The notes: a model not told the origin generated them from the letters alone. Shown: positions 26,485-35,703, numbered from the stretch's first letter. The stretch: DNA of 49,921 nucleotides from Micromonospora craterilacus (GCF_003236315.1 NZ_POTY01000013.1:1-49921); one strand, 5' to 3'. Numbers and translations are program-made.

Positions 26485-27183
26485 TCACCGCCCCGCCACC
26501 GGGGCCACGGCCCAACCCGCCACCTCGCCGACACCACCGCCGGCCCGCTCCGGCTCCGGCCGATCGCCGGAGCCACGTCCCCCGGCGGCAGCAAGGAGGT
26601 CGGTGAGCATCGCCGTCAACGCCGCCGCCCGGCCCTCGCCAGGCGCGATCCGTGCGATGGCGGTCGGGTCGGACAAGTCATCGCCGGGCCACTCGAAGTC
26701 GGTGAAGAGTCCCAGCTCGACGTGGTTCGGCACGACCGTCATCCCCACCTCGGCGAGGATCGTCCGCAGATGCTCGACCGCCTGCCCGCCTCCGTTCACG
26801 CCGTAGCAGAGCACCCCAGCCGACTTGCCGCGCCACTCGGCGTCCAGATAGTCGATGCCGTTCTTGAGCACGGCCGGGACCGACCGGTTGTACTCCGGGG
26901 TGACGATGATGAAGGCATCGCACGCCGCCACCACCGCCGACCAGCGGCGGGTGTGGTCGTGGCGGTAGTCGCCGAACCTCGCCGGCACCGGTTCGTCCAG
27001 CATCGGCAGCCGCTGCTCCGCGAGGTCGATCAGCTCGACGATCGCGGCGCCGGTCCGTACCGCCGGGTGCCCGGCGGCCACCTCGGCCACCCATCCGGCC
27101 ACCGCCGGTCCTCGTCGGCCCGGACGACTGCTGCCCACGACCAGGCCCACGACGACCGGTCCGTTCTTCTGCGCACTGTTCAT
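26485..27183 (-). CDS. NADPH-dependent FMN reductase
   Basis: 232-residue flavodoxin-like reductase. FMN-binding loop VVGSSRPGRRGPAVAGWV near the start and the signature VTPEYNRSVPAVLKNGIDYL place it in the NADPH-dependent FMN reductase/azoreductase family. The last 30 residues are a disordered Gly/Pro/Arg tail. First gene of a two-gene unit, divergent from an XRE/MmyB-like regulator across a 100-bp spacer; control by that regulator is likely, as this pairing of oxidoreductase and MmyB-type regulator is common in actinomycetes. Confidence 0.92.
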   Translation of the reverse strand: MNSAQKNGPVVVGLVVGSSRPGRRGPAVAGWVAEVAAGHPAVRTGAAIVELIDLAEQRLPMLDEPVPARFGDYRHDHTRRWSAVVAACDAFIIVTPEYNRSVPAVLKNGIDYLDAEWRGKSAGVLCYGVNGGGQAVEHLRTILAEVGMTVVPNHVELGLFTDFEWPGDDLSDPTAIARIAPGEGRAAALTAMLTDLLAAAGGRGSGDRPEPERAGGGVGEVAGWAVAPVAGR

Positions 27184-27283
27184 GGCTCGATTCCACCCGC
27201 GGTCCGGCACCACCGGGAGGCCGGCGCGAGGGTAGCCCTGGCGGGGACACCCTCGCGCCCGGCGACACCGGCAGACTGGACCC

Positions 27284-28135
27284 GTGATGGACGGGGAGTT
27301 GGGCGCGTTCCTCCGCAGCCGCCGGGAGGCCCTGCGGCCCGGCCAGGTGGGGTTGCCCGAAGGTGTCCGGCGACGCACTCCAGGGCTGCGCCGGGCGGAG
27401 TTGGCCACGCTGGCCCAGGTCAGCGTGGAGTACCTGACCCGCCTCGAACAGGGCCGGGACACCCGGCCCTCGCCGGAGATCCTCGCCGCGCTGGCAGACG
27501 CCTTGCGGCTGGACGACGCCGACCGGCAACACCTACAGGAACTCGCGTCGGTCAACCATCGCCAGCAGCTGTGCGCCGGCGAGCGGTCGGCGGTCTCGCG
27601 TACCGTCCGTCCGGAGGTTCGGGCGCTGCTGGAGGCGCTGCGGGACCGGCCGGCGTACCTGCTCAACCGGCTCGGTGACGTGCTGGCCTGGAACGAGACG
27701 TTCGACCGGCTGGCCCGACCGCTGGGGCTGCTCGACGGTGCTCACCCCAACCTGGTGTGGTTCGTCTTCACCGACGAACGGGCCCGCGAGTATTTCCCCG
27801 ACTGGGCGGAGCTGGCCGACCAGCAGGTCACCGAGTTGCACGGGCTGCGCCGCGGTGACCCGGCCACCGACGCGTTCGCCGAGCGACTCGGCCGCACCGT
27901 CGGAGCGCCGTTCATGTCCCGGTGGCAGCGCCGGCCAGTCGCGGTGAGGTCCACCGGCGTCCGCTGGTTGCGGCATCCGGAGGTCGGGCCGCTGCGGCTG
28001 GCGTACGAGACGCTGGACGTCGCCGACGACCAGCAGCGGCTGGTCGTGCAGCTACCCGCCGACGCTGCCAGCGCGGAGGCGCTGGACCGGTTGCTGGGCC
28101 GGCGGCCGGGTGGGCTGCGCTCGGTGGCCGGCTGA
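27284..28135 (+). CDS. XRE regulator with MmyB-like ligand-binding domain
   Basis: 283 residues. Helix-turn-helix LRRAELATLAQVSVEYLTRL followed by EQGRDTRPSPEILAALADAL, then the MmyB-like domain with PAYLLNRLGDVLAWNETFD, NLVWFVFTDE and HPEVGPLRLAYETLDV. MmyB domains are PAS-like and thought to bind small molecules such as fatty acids. GTG 27284 or ATG 27287 start; there is no ribosome site, and CAGACT 7 nt before could be the -10 of a leaderless message. Divergent from the FMN reductase gene. Confidence 0.92.
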   Translation: MMDGELGAFLRSRREALRPGQVGLPEGVRRRTPGLRRAELATLAQVSVEYLTRLEQGRDTRPSPEILAALADALRLDDADRQHLQELASVNHRQQLCAGERSAVSRTVRPEVRALLEALRDRPAYLLNRLGDVLAWNETFDRLARPLGLLDGAHPNLVWFVFTDERAREYFPDWAELADQQVTELHGLRRGDPATDAFAERLGRTVGAPFMSRWQRRPVAVRSTGVRWLRHPEVGPLRLAYETLDVADDQQRLVVQLPADAASAEALDRLLGRRPGGLRSVAG

Positions 28136-28173
28136 GGTCCGGCCCGGCAGTCGCCACGCTACGCGGACCGACT

Positions 28174-28251
28174 CAGCTCGCGCCGCGCGCCGGCCAGCCC
28201 AGCTCGCGCCGCACGCCGGCCGGCTCAGCTCGCGCCGCGCGCCGGCCGGCT
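28174..28251. repeat. 26-bp tandem repeat at the 3' end of pdxT
   Basis: Three units of 26 bp (28174-28199, 28200-28225, 28226-28251), consensus CAGCTCGCGCCGCGCGCC plus GGCCGGCT, with two to three substitutions between units; a partial fourth unit CAGCTCG at 28252 covers the pdxT stop codon and last codons. Repeats seem derived from the gene end. Confidence 0.88.
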
Positions 28252-28856
28252 CAGCTCGTGGTCCGGACCAGGTCCACGAAGTAGCCGTGCAGCCGCAGGT
28301 CGCCGGTGAGTTCCGGGTGGAACGAGGTGGCCAGCAGGTTGCCCTGCCGCACCGCCACGATCCGGCCGGCCGCCGGGCCGTCGGTCACCGTGCCCAGCAC
28401 CTCGACGCCGTCGCCGACCCGCTCGACCCAAGGCGCTCGAATGAAGATCGCGTGCAGCGGCCCGCCGCCGATGCCGTCGACCTCCACCGGTGCCTCGAAC
28501 GAGTCGACCTGCCGGCCGAACGCGTTGCGCCGGACGGTCATCGCGATCCCGTCGAAGCCGCGCTGGTCCGGCCGGCCGTCGAGGACCTCGGTGGCCAGCA
28601 TGATCATGCCGGCGCACGAGCCGTAGACCGGCATGCCGGCGGCGATCCGCTTGTCGATCGGGTCGCGCAGCTCGAAGATGTCGACCAGCTTGCTGATCGT
28701 GGTGGACTCCCCGCCCGGGATGACCAGGCCGTCGACCGCGTCCAGCTCCTCCGGCCGGCGTACCGGGCGGGCCTGTGCGCCCGCTCCGGTCAGCGCGGTG
28801 AGGTGTTCGCGGACGTCACCCTGCAGGGCGAGGACACCGATCACGGGTGCCGTCAC
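28251..28856 (-). CDS. pdxT: Pyridoxal 5'-phosphate synthase glutaminase subunit PdxT
   Basis: 201-residue glutamine amidotransferase that feeds ammonia to PdxS for vitamin B6 synthesis. [13 protein letters not shown] start, [10 protein letters not shown] oxyanion region, nucleophile Cys81 in [10 protein letters not shown], and the His/Glu pair in [11 protein letters not shown] start with AAGGAA upstream. It follows pdxS after 72 bp that hold a duplicated palindrome. The stop codon lies in a tandem repeat. Confidence 0.97.
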   Translation of the reverse strand: MTAPVIGVLALQGDVREHLTALTGAGAQARPVRRPEELDAVDGLVIPGGESTTISKLVDIFELRDPIDKRIAAGMPVYGSCAGMIMLATEVLDGRPDQRGFDGIAMTVRRNAFGRQVDSFEAPVEVDGIGGGPLHAIFIRAPWVERVGDGVEVLGTVTDGPAAGRIVAVRQGNLLATSFHPELTGDLRLHGYFVDLVRTTS

Positions 28857-28873
28857 GTGCGTTCCTTCCGAGT

Positions 28874-28924
28874 GTTAAGAAGGGACCCTTCCTCTACAGG
28901 AGGCGTTAACAAGGGCCCTTCCTT
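28874..28924. repeat. Duplicated palindromic element between pdxS and pdxT
   Basis: GTTAAGAAGGGACCCTTCCT (28874-28893) and GTTAACAAGGGCCCTTCCTT (28905-28924), two diverged copies with a 31-bp period; each contains an AAGGGNCCCTT dyad. They fill most of the 72-bp gap between two genes whose products work at fixed ratio. Similar GTTAA...GGGCCC elements are, from memory, dispersed in Micromonosporaceae intergenic regions; only these two are seen here. Confidence 0.75.
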
Positions 28925-28928
28925 CACG

Positions 28929-29846
28929 TCACCAGCCGCGTTCGGCGAGGCGGTGCGGCTGCGGGATCTCGTCGACGTTGATGCCGACCATCGCCTCGCC
29001 GAGCCCCCGGGAGACCTTGGCCAGCACGTCCGGGTCGTCGTGGAAGGTGGTCGCCTTGACGATCGCGGCGGCCCGCTGGGCCGGGTTGCCGGACTTGAAG
29101 ATGCCGGAGCCGACGAAGACGCCTTCCGCGCCGAGCTGCATCATCATGGCGGCGTCGGCCGGAGTGGCGATGCCACCGGCGGTGAACAGCACCACCGGCA
29201 GCTTGCCGGTCTCGGCGATCTCCTTGACCAGCTCGTACGGCGCCTGCAGCTCCTTCGCCGCGACGAACAGCTCGTCGGTCGGCAGCGACTGGAGCCGGCG
29301 GATCTCCTGGCGGATCTTGCGCATGTGGGTGGTGGCGTTGGAGACGTCACCGGTGCCGGCCTCGCCCTTGGAGCGGATCATGGCAGCGCCCTCGGTGATC
29401 CGGCGCAGCGCCTCGCCCAGGTTGGTCGCACCACAGACGAACGGGACGGTGAAGGCCCACTTGTCGATGTGGTTGGCGTAGTCGGCCGGGGTGAGCACCT
29501 CGGACTCGTCGACGTAGTCGACGCCGAGGGACTGCAGGATCTGCGCCTCGACGAAGTGGCCGATGCGGGCCTTGGCCATCACCGGGATGGAGACCGCGTT
29601 GATGATGCCGTCGATCATGTCGGGGTCGCTCATCCGCGACACCCCGCCCTGCGCGCGGATGTCGGCCGGAACCCGCTCCAGCGCCATCACCGCGACCGCG
29701 CCGGCGTCCTCAGCGATCTTGGCTTGCTCGGCGTTGACCACATCCATGATCACACCGCCCTTGAGCATCTCGGCCATGCCACGCTTCACGCGGGCGGTGC
29801 CGACGACCGGGGTGGCGCTGGCGTTCGGGGAAGTCGTCTCGGACAC
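28929..29846 (-). CDS. pdxS: Pyridoxal 5'-phosphate synthase lyase subunit PdxS
   Basis: 305 residues, normal length. Builds PLP from ribose 5-phosphate, glyceraldehyde 3-phosphate and ammonia. Visible: [20 protein letters not shown] (Asp35), Schiff-base Lys92 in [10 protein letters not shown], the second lysine in [10 protein letters not shown] and the phosphate loop [13 protein letters not shown] start, GAGGAG 9 nt upstream. PdxS forms a dodecamer decorated by PdxT, encoded next. Confidence 0.98.
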   Translation of the reverse strand: MSETTSPNASATPVVGTARVKRGMAEMLKGGVIMDVVNAEQAKIAEDAGAVAVMALERVPADIRAQGGVSRMSDPDMIDGIINAVSIPVMAKARIGHFVEAQILQSLGVDYVDESEVLTPADYANHIDKWAFTVPFVCGATNLGEALRRITEGAAMIRSKGEAGTGDVSNATTHMRKIRQEIRRLQSLPTDELFVAAKELQAPYELVKEIAETGKLPVVLFTAGGIATPADAAMMMQLGAEGVFVGSGIFKSGNPAQRAAAIVKATTFHDDPDVLAKVSRGLGEAMVGINVDEIPQPHRLAERGW

Positions 29847-29993
29847 GAATCATCGCTCCTCAGGCGTACTCGGGGAGGTGGCAGCGGAGATGCTACGCCC
29901 GGGTCAACGCCGTACCGACAGCCAATCAGACCCGTGGTGGCCTGCTCTGTGGCCGCCGTCACCCTCGCCCGGCAGCCGCGACCGACGCCCCGA

Positions 29994-30500
29994 TCACCTG
30001 GTCGGGACGTCGGCGGCGGGGACGGCGAGGGTCGGGTCGTCGATGTCGAAGTAGCGGGGCCAGGTGTGCCCGCGCCCCATCCGGAACAGGCGTACCACCG
30101 GTCGGCCGCGCGCCGTACGGGCGTCGCGGACCAGGTCGGTGTGCACCTGCCGGGCCAGGGCGAGCCGCCGGCTGGCCGCGATGACGGCCTCACAGTCCGG
30201 GTCGGTGGGGTCGAGCCGGACCGTGCGCAGCTGCCGGGTCAGGTCGTTCTCGGCCGCCTCCCGCTCGTCCGGGCGGGCGTCCAGCGCGATGCGCGCTGCC
30301 GCGTACAGCTCGACGCCGTAGCGGCGTTCGGCCAGCACCGCCGCGGCGGCGGCCCGGCGCAGCAGGTGGGCGTCCAGGGCGCGGGCGGCCAGCTGGGCGC
30401 GGCCCTGCAGCCGCTCGACCCGGCCGGCGGTCCAGATCAGGTACGCCACGACCAGGGCGGCGACCACCGTCGCGCCCACCACCCACCACATGCCCGGCAT
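29994..30500 (-). CDS. Membrane-anchored protein of unknown function in the pimA-pdxS interval
   Basis: 168 residues. One N-terminal membrane helix (WWVVGATVVAALVVAYLIW), then a long helical region LDAHLLRRAAAAAVLAERR and REAAENDLTRQLRTV that recalls LemA-like bundles, and a C-terminal segment RPVVRLFRMGRGHTWPRYFD. In M. tuberculosis the same slot (Rv2609c) holds a membrane-anchored protein with a Nudix domain; no Nudix box is seen here. ATG 30500 is chosen since the membrane helix begins at once. Function unknown; position suggests a link with PIM synthesis. Confidence 0.8.
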   Translation of the reverse strand: MPGMWWVVGATVVAALVVAYLIWTAGRVERLQGRAQLAARALDAHLLRRAAAAAVLAERRYGVELYAAARIALDARPDEREAAENDLTRQLRTVRLDPTDPDCEAVIAASRRLALARQVHTDLVRDARTARGRPVVRLFRMGRGHTWPRYFDIDDPTLAVPAADVPTR

Positions 30501-30526
30501 CGTAGTGCTGCTCCCGTTCCTCCCGA

Positions 30527-31687
30527 TCAGTCCGGCCCCACCCACTCCTGGTCGATCACCCGCCCGTCGGTTGCCTCGATCGCCGCTGCGTATACCTCCA
30601 GAACCCGCCGGGCAACCACGGGCCAGTCGAAATTTGCCACCACCTGGTCACCGCAGGCGGTCAACTCCGCCCGCTGGGCCGGGTCGTCCAGCAGCTCCGC
30701 CAGGGTCTCACGCAGCGCCACCGGGTCGCCGGTGGGGAACAGCCGCCCGGCCCGCCCGCCGTCGAGCACCCGACGGAAGGCGTCGAGGTCGCTGGCGACG
30801 ACGGTGGTGCTCGCGGCCAACGCCTCGGTGAGGATCATGCCGAAGGATTCGCCACCCGTGTTCGGTGCGACGTAGAGGTGCACGCTGCGCAGCATCCGCG
30901 CCTTCTCCTCCTCGGGCACCAACCCGAGGAAGGTCACCCGTTCCCGAAGGTCGGGCGGAAACTGGTCGAACAGGTCGTCCGGGTCACCGGGGCCGGCGAC
31001 CAGCAGGCGCAGCCCGGGGCGCTGGCGGGCCAGCTCGACGAAGGCGTCCCGCAGGATCGGGAAGCCCTTGCGGGGCTCGGTGAACCGACCCAGGAAGCCG
31101 AGCGTGCCGCCGGTACCCGGCGCGCACTCCCCGGGCCACCCGGGCAGCGGCTCGACCCCGGCGAACTTGGCCACCGCGACCCCGTTGGGAATCTCCACCG
31201 CGCCGCCGTCCAGGTGCTCGACCTGCACCTTGCGGGCCAGGGCGCTGACCGCTATCCGCGCGGTGATCCGCTCCAGCACGATCTGAAGTGCGCCCTGGGC
31301 GGCGGAGAGCACCCGGGAGCGGGTCATCGCGGTGTGGAAGGTGGCCACCACCGGCCCCCGGGCGGAGAGCACGGCGAGCATGGACAGGCTCAGCGCCAAC
31401 GGCTCGTGCACGTGCAGCACGTCGAAGTCGCCTCGGGTGATCCACCGGCGTACCCGGGCGGTGGAGACCGGGCCGAAGGCGATCCGGGCCACCGAGCCGT
31501 TGTACGGCAGCGGCACCGACCGGCCGGCCGGCACCACGTACGGCGGCAGCGGCGAGTCCTCGTCCGCCGGGGCGAGGACGCTCACCTCGTGCCCGAGCCC
31601 GATCAGCGCCTCCGCGAGGTCCATGACGTGGTTCTGGACCCCGCCGGGCACGTCGAAGGAGTACGGGCAGACGATGCCGATCCGCAT
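30527..31687 (-). CDS. pimA: Phosphatidylinositol alpha-mannosyltransferase PimA
   Basis: 386-residue GT4 glycosyltransferase that adds the first mannose (from GDP-mannose) to phosphatidylinositol at the cytoplasmic face of the membrane. Starts MRIGIVCPYSFDVPGGVQNH; acceptor-side HVHEPLALSLS; donor-binding NTGGESFGMILTEAL (E-x7-E). ATG 31687 follows GAGGGGGA. 14 bp after the acyltransferase and close to pgsA, matching the mycobacterial pgsA-acyltransferase-pimA order. Confidence 0.95.
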   Translation of the reverse strand: MRIGIVCPYSFDVPGGVQNHVMDLAEALIGLGHEVSVLAPADEDSPLPPYVVPAGRSVPLPYNGSVARIAFGPVSTARVRRWITRGDFDVLHVHEPLALSLSMLAVLSARGPVVATFHTAMTRSRVLSAAQGALQIVLERITARIAVSALARKVQVEHLDGGAVEIPNGVAVAKFAGVEPLPGWPGECAPGTGGTLGFLGRFTEPRKGFPILRDAFVELARQRPGLRLLVAGPGDPDDLFDQFPPDLRERVTFLGLVPEEEKARMLRSVHLYVAPNTGGESFGMILTEALAASTTVVASDLDAFRRVLDGGRAGRLFPTGDPVALRETLAELLDDPAQRAELTACGDQVVANFDWPVVARRVLEVYAAAIEATDGRVIDQEWVGPD

Positions 31688-31701
31688 TGCGCCCGTCCCC
31701 C

Positions 31702-32580
31702 TCAGTCCAGCCACATCCGCTGCAACATGTGCCAGTCTTGCGGATTCCGGGCGATGCCCGCCGCGAGACGGTCGGCGATCAACTGGGTCAGCGACCGGAC
31801 CCGGGCGTCCAGCGTGCCCTCCTCAGGCCCCGGCACCGGCAGTGGGCCGTCGAGCAGAGCACACGCCGCATCCGGTTCGTACCACATCGACGCCACGTAC
31901 AACGGCGCCCCGGAGCGTAGCGCGAGCAGGGCCGGGCCGGCCGGCATCCGAGTCCGGCCGCCGAAGAAGTCCACCTCGACCCCGCGGGTGGACAGGTCCC
32001 GGTCGGCGAGCAGCGGCACCACCGCCCCGGCGGCGAGCCGGTCGGTCAGCACGTCGATCGCCGGGCGTTCACCGCCGGTGGTGGGCAGGATCTCCATGCC
32101 CAGGCTCTGCCGGAACGCGAGGAAGCGCTGGTAGACGCCCTCCTGCTTGAGTCGCTCGGCGACGGTGGACAACGGCCAGCCGTTGGCCGCGACCCATGCC
32201 CCGGCCGCGTCCCAGTTGCCGGCGTGCGGCAGCGCCACCACCGCGCCGCGCCCGGCCGCCACGTCGGCGGCGAGCAGCTCGGCGCGCCCCAGCCGGAACC
32301 CGGCGAGGATCTGCTGGCGGCTCAGCGACGGCAGCCGGAACGCCTCCATCCAGTAGCGGGCGTACGAGCGCAGGCCCTGGCGGACCAGCTCGTCCAGCTC
32401 GGCCTCGGGCAGCTCTGGGCCGACCACCCGACGCAGGTTGGTGGCGAGCCGGGTGGCGCCGGCACCGCGGCGACGGTGGGCCCGGTCGGCCACGGCGTTG
32501 AACCCCGCGGCGGCGACCGGCCGGGGCAGCGCGCGGATCAGCCGCCAGCCGGCGGCGAAGCCGAGTTCGGTGGGGTTCAC
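31702..32580 (-). CDS. PIM acyltransferase (PatA-like; lauroyl acyltransferase family)
   Basis: 292 residues. Transfers a fatty acyl chain to the mannose of PIM1/PIM2 by analogy with PatA. The catalytic H-x4-D motif is HAGNWD (His119, Asp124) and the further acidic residue Glu202 lies in GVEVDFFGG, the same arrangement as His126/Asp131/Glu200 of M. smegmatis PatA. No signal peptide; peripheral membrane enzyme. GTG start at 32580. Located between pgsA and pimA. Confidence 0.92.
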   Translation of the reverse strand: MNPTELGFAAGWRLIRALPRPVAAAGFNAVADRAHRRRGAGATRLATNLRRVVGPELPEAELDELVRQGLRSYARYWMEAFRLPSLSRQQILAGFRLGRAELLAADVAAGRGAVVALPHAGNWDAAGAWVAANGWPLSTVAERLKQEGVYQRFLAFRQSLGMEILPTTGGERPAIDVLTDRLAAGAVVPLLADRDLSTRGVEVDFFGGRTRMPAGPALLALRSGAPLYVASMWYEPDAACALLDGPLPVPGPEEGTLDARVRSLTQLIADRLAAGIARNPQDWHMLQRMWLD

Positions 32581-32653
32581 CGGGGTGGGCCTCCCGCCCG
32601 GGCGTGTGTCGAGGTCCCGGCGGGAGTCCTCGACCCACGCCTCCGTGTGCCGC

Positions 32654-33286
32654 TCACCCGTGGCCGCCGGGCGCGCCGACCTGCTGGGCCTGCCGGTACA
32701 CGTGCCGCATCCGCTGGCCGACGGTGAACAGCGACACCGCCGCGAGCAGCCACAGCGCGATCGGCAGCGCCTTGGTGACGCCGAGCCCGGTGAGCAGGCC
32801 GCCGACGCCGACGATCAGCAGCCGCTCGGTGCGCTCGGCGATGCCGACGTTGGCGCTCATCCCGAGCCCCTCGGCGCGGGCCTTCACGTACGACACGAGC
32901 CCACCCGCGGCCAGGCAGATCAGCGCGGCGGCCATCCCCGCGCGATCCCCCCTGCCGGCCAGGTAGAAGGCGACCGCGCCGAAGACCGCACTGTCGGCGA
33001 CCCGATCCATGCTGGAGTCGAGAAACGCGCCGAATTTGGTGGAGCCGCCGCTCATCCGGGCCATCGTCCCGTCGAGCAGGTCGGTGAGCGCGAAGACCGT
33101 CACGATCAGCGCACCGGCGACCAGATGCCCGCGGGCGCCGAAGCCGAGCGCGCCGACGAGCACCCCGAGGGTGCCCGCGACGGTAACCGCGTTGGGGGAC
33201 ACGCCCGCGCGCAGCAGGCGGCGGGCAATCGGCTCCACGACGCGGGTCATCCCCGCGCGAGCCGACACTTGGAAGATCTTCGCCAT
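32654..33286 (-). CDS. pgsA: Phosphatidylinositol phosphate synthase (CDP-alcohol phosphatidyltransferase)
   Basis: 210-residue membrane enzyme joining CDP-diacylglycerol and inositol 1-phosphate. The CDP-alcohol motif is complete: Asp69, Asp72-Gly73, Ala76-Arg77, Gly86, Asp90, Asp94. About six membrane helices. The gene order pgsA, acyltransferase, pimA identifies it as the inositol-specific enzyme and not the phosphatidylglycerol phosphate synthase. ATG 33286, four codons after a GATAACG stretch; divergent from EF-G2. Confidence 0.92.
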   Translation of the reverse strand: MAKIFQVSARAGMTRVVEPIARRLLRAGVSPNAVTVAGTLGVLVGALGFGARGHLVAGALIVTVFALTDLLDGTMARMSGGSTKFGAFLDSSMDRVADSAVFGAVAFYLAGRGDRAGMAAALICLAAGGLVSYVKARAEGLGMSANVGIAERTERLLIVGVGGLLTGLGVTKALPIALWLLAAVSLFTVGQRMRHVYRQAQQVGAPGGHG

Positions 33287-33533
33287 GGCGGTCCCACGAT
33301 AACGGTCGTCGCCCGACCAGCGACACCGCCGGTCTGACCTGGCAGGGTTGTGCCGGTCCCGCCATCGGGTGTGAGATCGAGCCGGGAGGGTGAGCCGGCT
33401 CACCTGACCGCCCGTTGACTGCCCGGTTCGGAGCGATCCACCGGAGGATATCGCCGCAGTACCCGCCCGGGCCGCATCTCCGTCGCGCGCGGCGGTCGCC
33501 ACCCACCACCACCGGCTGAGGGAGGTGCGCCCG

Positions 33534-35687
33534 ATGGCGCAGAAGAGTCAGGACAAGGGGGTTACCGCCGGCGTTCCGGCGGTCACCGATCCTGCGAGGA
33601 TCCGCAACGTGGTGCTCGTCGGGCACTCCGGAGCGGGCAAGACGACCCTGGTCGAGGCGCTGCTCGCGGCGACCGGCACGATCGCCCGGGCCGGCTCGGT
33701 CACCGACGGGAACACCGTCTGCGACCACGACCCGGCGGCCGTACGCCAGCAGCGTTCGGTGGCGCTGGCCTGCGCGCCCCTGGTGCACGACGGCATCAAG
33801 GTCAACCTGCTGGACAGCCCCGGCTACGCCGACTTCGTCGGTGAGCTGCGCGCCGGCCTGCGCGCCGCCGACGCCGCGCTGTTCGTGGTCTCCGCCGTCG
33901 ACGGGATGGACGCCGCCACCGCGGCGCTGTGGGAGGAGTGCGCCGCGGTCGACATGCCCCGGGCGGTCGCGGTCTCCCGGCTGGATCATCCGCGCGCCGA
34001 CTTCGACGAGGCGGTGGCGCTCTGCCAGCGGGTCTTCGGCGACAACGTGCTCCCGCTCTACCTGCCGATGCTGGGCGACGACGGGGTCTCCACCGTCGGC
34101 CTGCTGGGGCTGATCACCCGGCGGGTCTTCGACTACACCGACGGCCTGCCGCCGCAGGTCCGCGAACCCGACCCGGAGCACCTGCCGGCCATCGCCGAGT
34201 CCCGCAACGAGCTGATCGAGGGGATCATCGCGGAGAGCGAGGACGAGACCCTGATGGACCGGTACCTCGGTGGCGAGGAGATCGGCGCCGACATCCTGAT
34301 CGAGGACCTCGAGAAGGCCGTCGCCCGCGGTCACTTCTACCCGGTGGTGCCGGTCTGCGCGACGACCGGGGTCGGGTTGGACGCGCTGCTGGAGGTGCTC
34401 ACCGCCGGCTTCCCGTCGCCGCCGGAGCACGCCCTGCCGGCGGTCACCGGGGTGGACGGCTCGCCCCGCCCGCCACTGACCTGCGACCCGGCCGGTCCCC
34501 TGGTCGCCGAGGTGGTCAAGACCACCATCGACCGGCACGTCGGGCGGGTCTGCGTGGTCCGGGTCTTCTCCGGCACGCTGCGTCCCGAGCAGACGGTGCA
34601 CGTCTCCGGGCACGGCCTGGCCGAGCGCGGCCACCCCGACCACGACGCCGACGAGCGGATCGCCCACCTCTACAGCCCGCTGGGAGCCACCCTGCGGGAG
34701 GTCGGGGTCGCCGTGGCCGGCGACATCTGCGCGATCACCAAGTCGGGCAGCGCGGAGACCGGCGACACCATCTCCGCCAAGGACGAGCCGCTGCTGATCG
34801 CCCCGTGGGAGATGCCCGAGCCGCTGCTGCCGGTGGCCATCGTGGCGAAGTCCCGCTCGGACGAGGACGCCCTGGCCCGCAACCTGGCCCGGCTGGTGGC
34901 CGGCGACCCGACGATGCGCCTGGAGCGCAACCCGGAGACCCACCAGCTGGTGTTGTGGTGCATGGGCGAGGCGCACGCCGACGTGGTCCTCGACCGGCTG
35001 CGCGCCGGCGGGGTCGAGCTGGAGACCGAGCCGGTGAAGGTGGCGCTGCGGGAGACGCTGACGACGGCCGCACGCGGGCACGGCCGGCACGTCAAGCAGT
35101 CCGGCGGGCACGGCCAGTACGCCGTCTGCGACATCGAGGTGGAGCCGCTGCCGCGCGGCGCCGGTTTCGAGTTCGTCGACCGGGTGGTCGGCGGCGCGGT
35201 GCCGCACAACTACATCCCGTCGGTGGAGAAGGGGGTACGCGCCCAGATGGAGCGCGGCCTGGTCGCCGGCCACCGGGTGGTGGACCTGCGGGTGACCCTG
35301 GTCGACGGCAAGGCGCACAGCGTGGACTCCTCCGACGCGGCGTTCCAGACCGCCGGAGCCCTGGCGCTGCGCGCCGCCGCCGACGGCGGGCAGCCGACGC
35401 TGCTGGAGCCGATCGACGAGGTGAGCATCCGGGTGCCCGACGGCAACGTGGGCACCGTGATGGGCGACCTGTCCGGTCGGCGCGGCCGGGTGCTCGGCAC
35501 CGAGCCGGACCCGGACTCGGAGGGGCGCACCCTGGTCCGCGCCGAGGTGCCCGCCACGGAACTGCTGCGCTACGCCGTCGAGCTGCGCGCGATGACCGCG
35601 GGGGCCGGCACTTTCCGCCGCCACTTCGTCCGTCACGACCCGATGCCGACCCACCTCGCCGACCAGATCCGCAAGGAACACACCTGA
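33534..35687 (+). CDS. fusA2: Elongation factor G-like protein EF-G2
   Basis: 717 residues with EF-G domain order. P-loop VGHSGAGKTT (residues 29-38), G3 DSPGYADF, then domains II-V ending AMTAGAGTFRRHFVRHD. The G4 motif, NKxD in true EF-G, reads SRLD here (AVSRLDHPRADF), and the switch-1 region is changed (VRQQRSVALA). In M. smegmatis EF-G2 binds guanine nucleotides but has no ribosome-stimulated GTPase; the same may apply. ATG 33534 has GGAGG 8 nt upstream. It interrupts the pgsA-HIT-thrS order seen in mycobacteria. Confidence 0.93.
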   Translation: MAQKSQDKGVTAGVPAVTDPARIRNVVLVGHSGAGKTTLVEALLAATGTIARAGSVTDGNTVCDHDPAAVRQQRSVALACAPLVHDGIKVNLLDSPGYADFVGELRAGLRAADAALFVVSAVDGMDAATAALWEECAAVDMPRAVAVSRLDHPRADFDEAVALCQRVFGDNVLPLYLPMLGDDGVSTVGLLGLITRRVFDYTDGLPPQVREPDPEHLPAIAESRNELIEGIIAESEDETLMDRYLGGEEIGADILIEDLEKAVARGHFYPVVPVCATTGVGLDALLEVLTAGFPSPPEHALPAVTGVDGSPRPPLTCDPAGPLVAEVVKTTIDRHVGRVCVVRVFSGTLRPEQTVHVSGHGLAERGHPDHDADERIAHLYSPLGATLREVGVAVAGDICAITKSGSAETGDTISAKDEPLLIAPWEMPEPLLPVAIVAKSRSDEDALARNLARLVAGDPTMRLERNPETHQLVLWCMGEAHADVVLDRLRAGGVELETEPVKVALRETLTTAARGHGRHVKQSGGHGQYAVCDIEVEPLPRGAGFEFVDRVVGGAVPHNYIPSVEKGVRAQMERGLVAGHRVVDLRVTLVDGKAHSVDSSDAAFQTAGALALRAAADGGQPTLLEPIDEVSIRVPDGNVGTVMGDLSGRRGRVLGTEPDPDSEGRTLVRAEVPATELLRYAVELRAMTAGAGTFRRHFVRHDPMPTHLADQIRKEHT

Positions 35688-35703
35688 CCGTGGTCCGCCC
35701 CGG

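Noticed and set aside
32577-35681. 1000-codon minus-strand frame opposite EF-G2, and similar frames opposite thrS (38552-40510) and pimA
   Set aside because: Same antisense artefact; the sense genes have intact catalytic motifs and proper starts.
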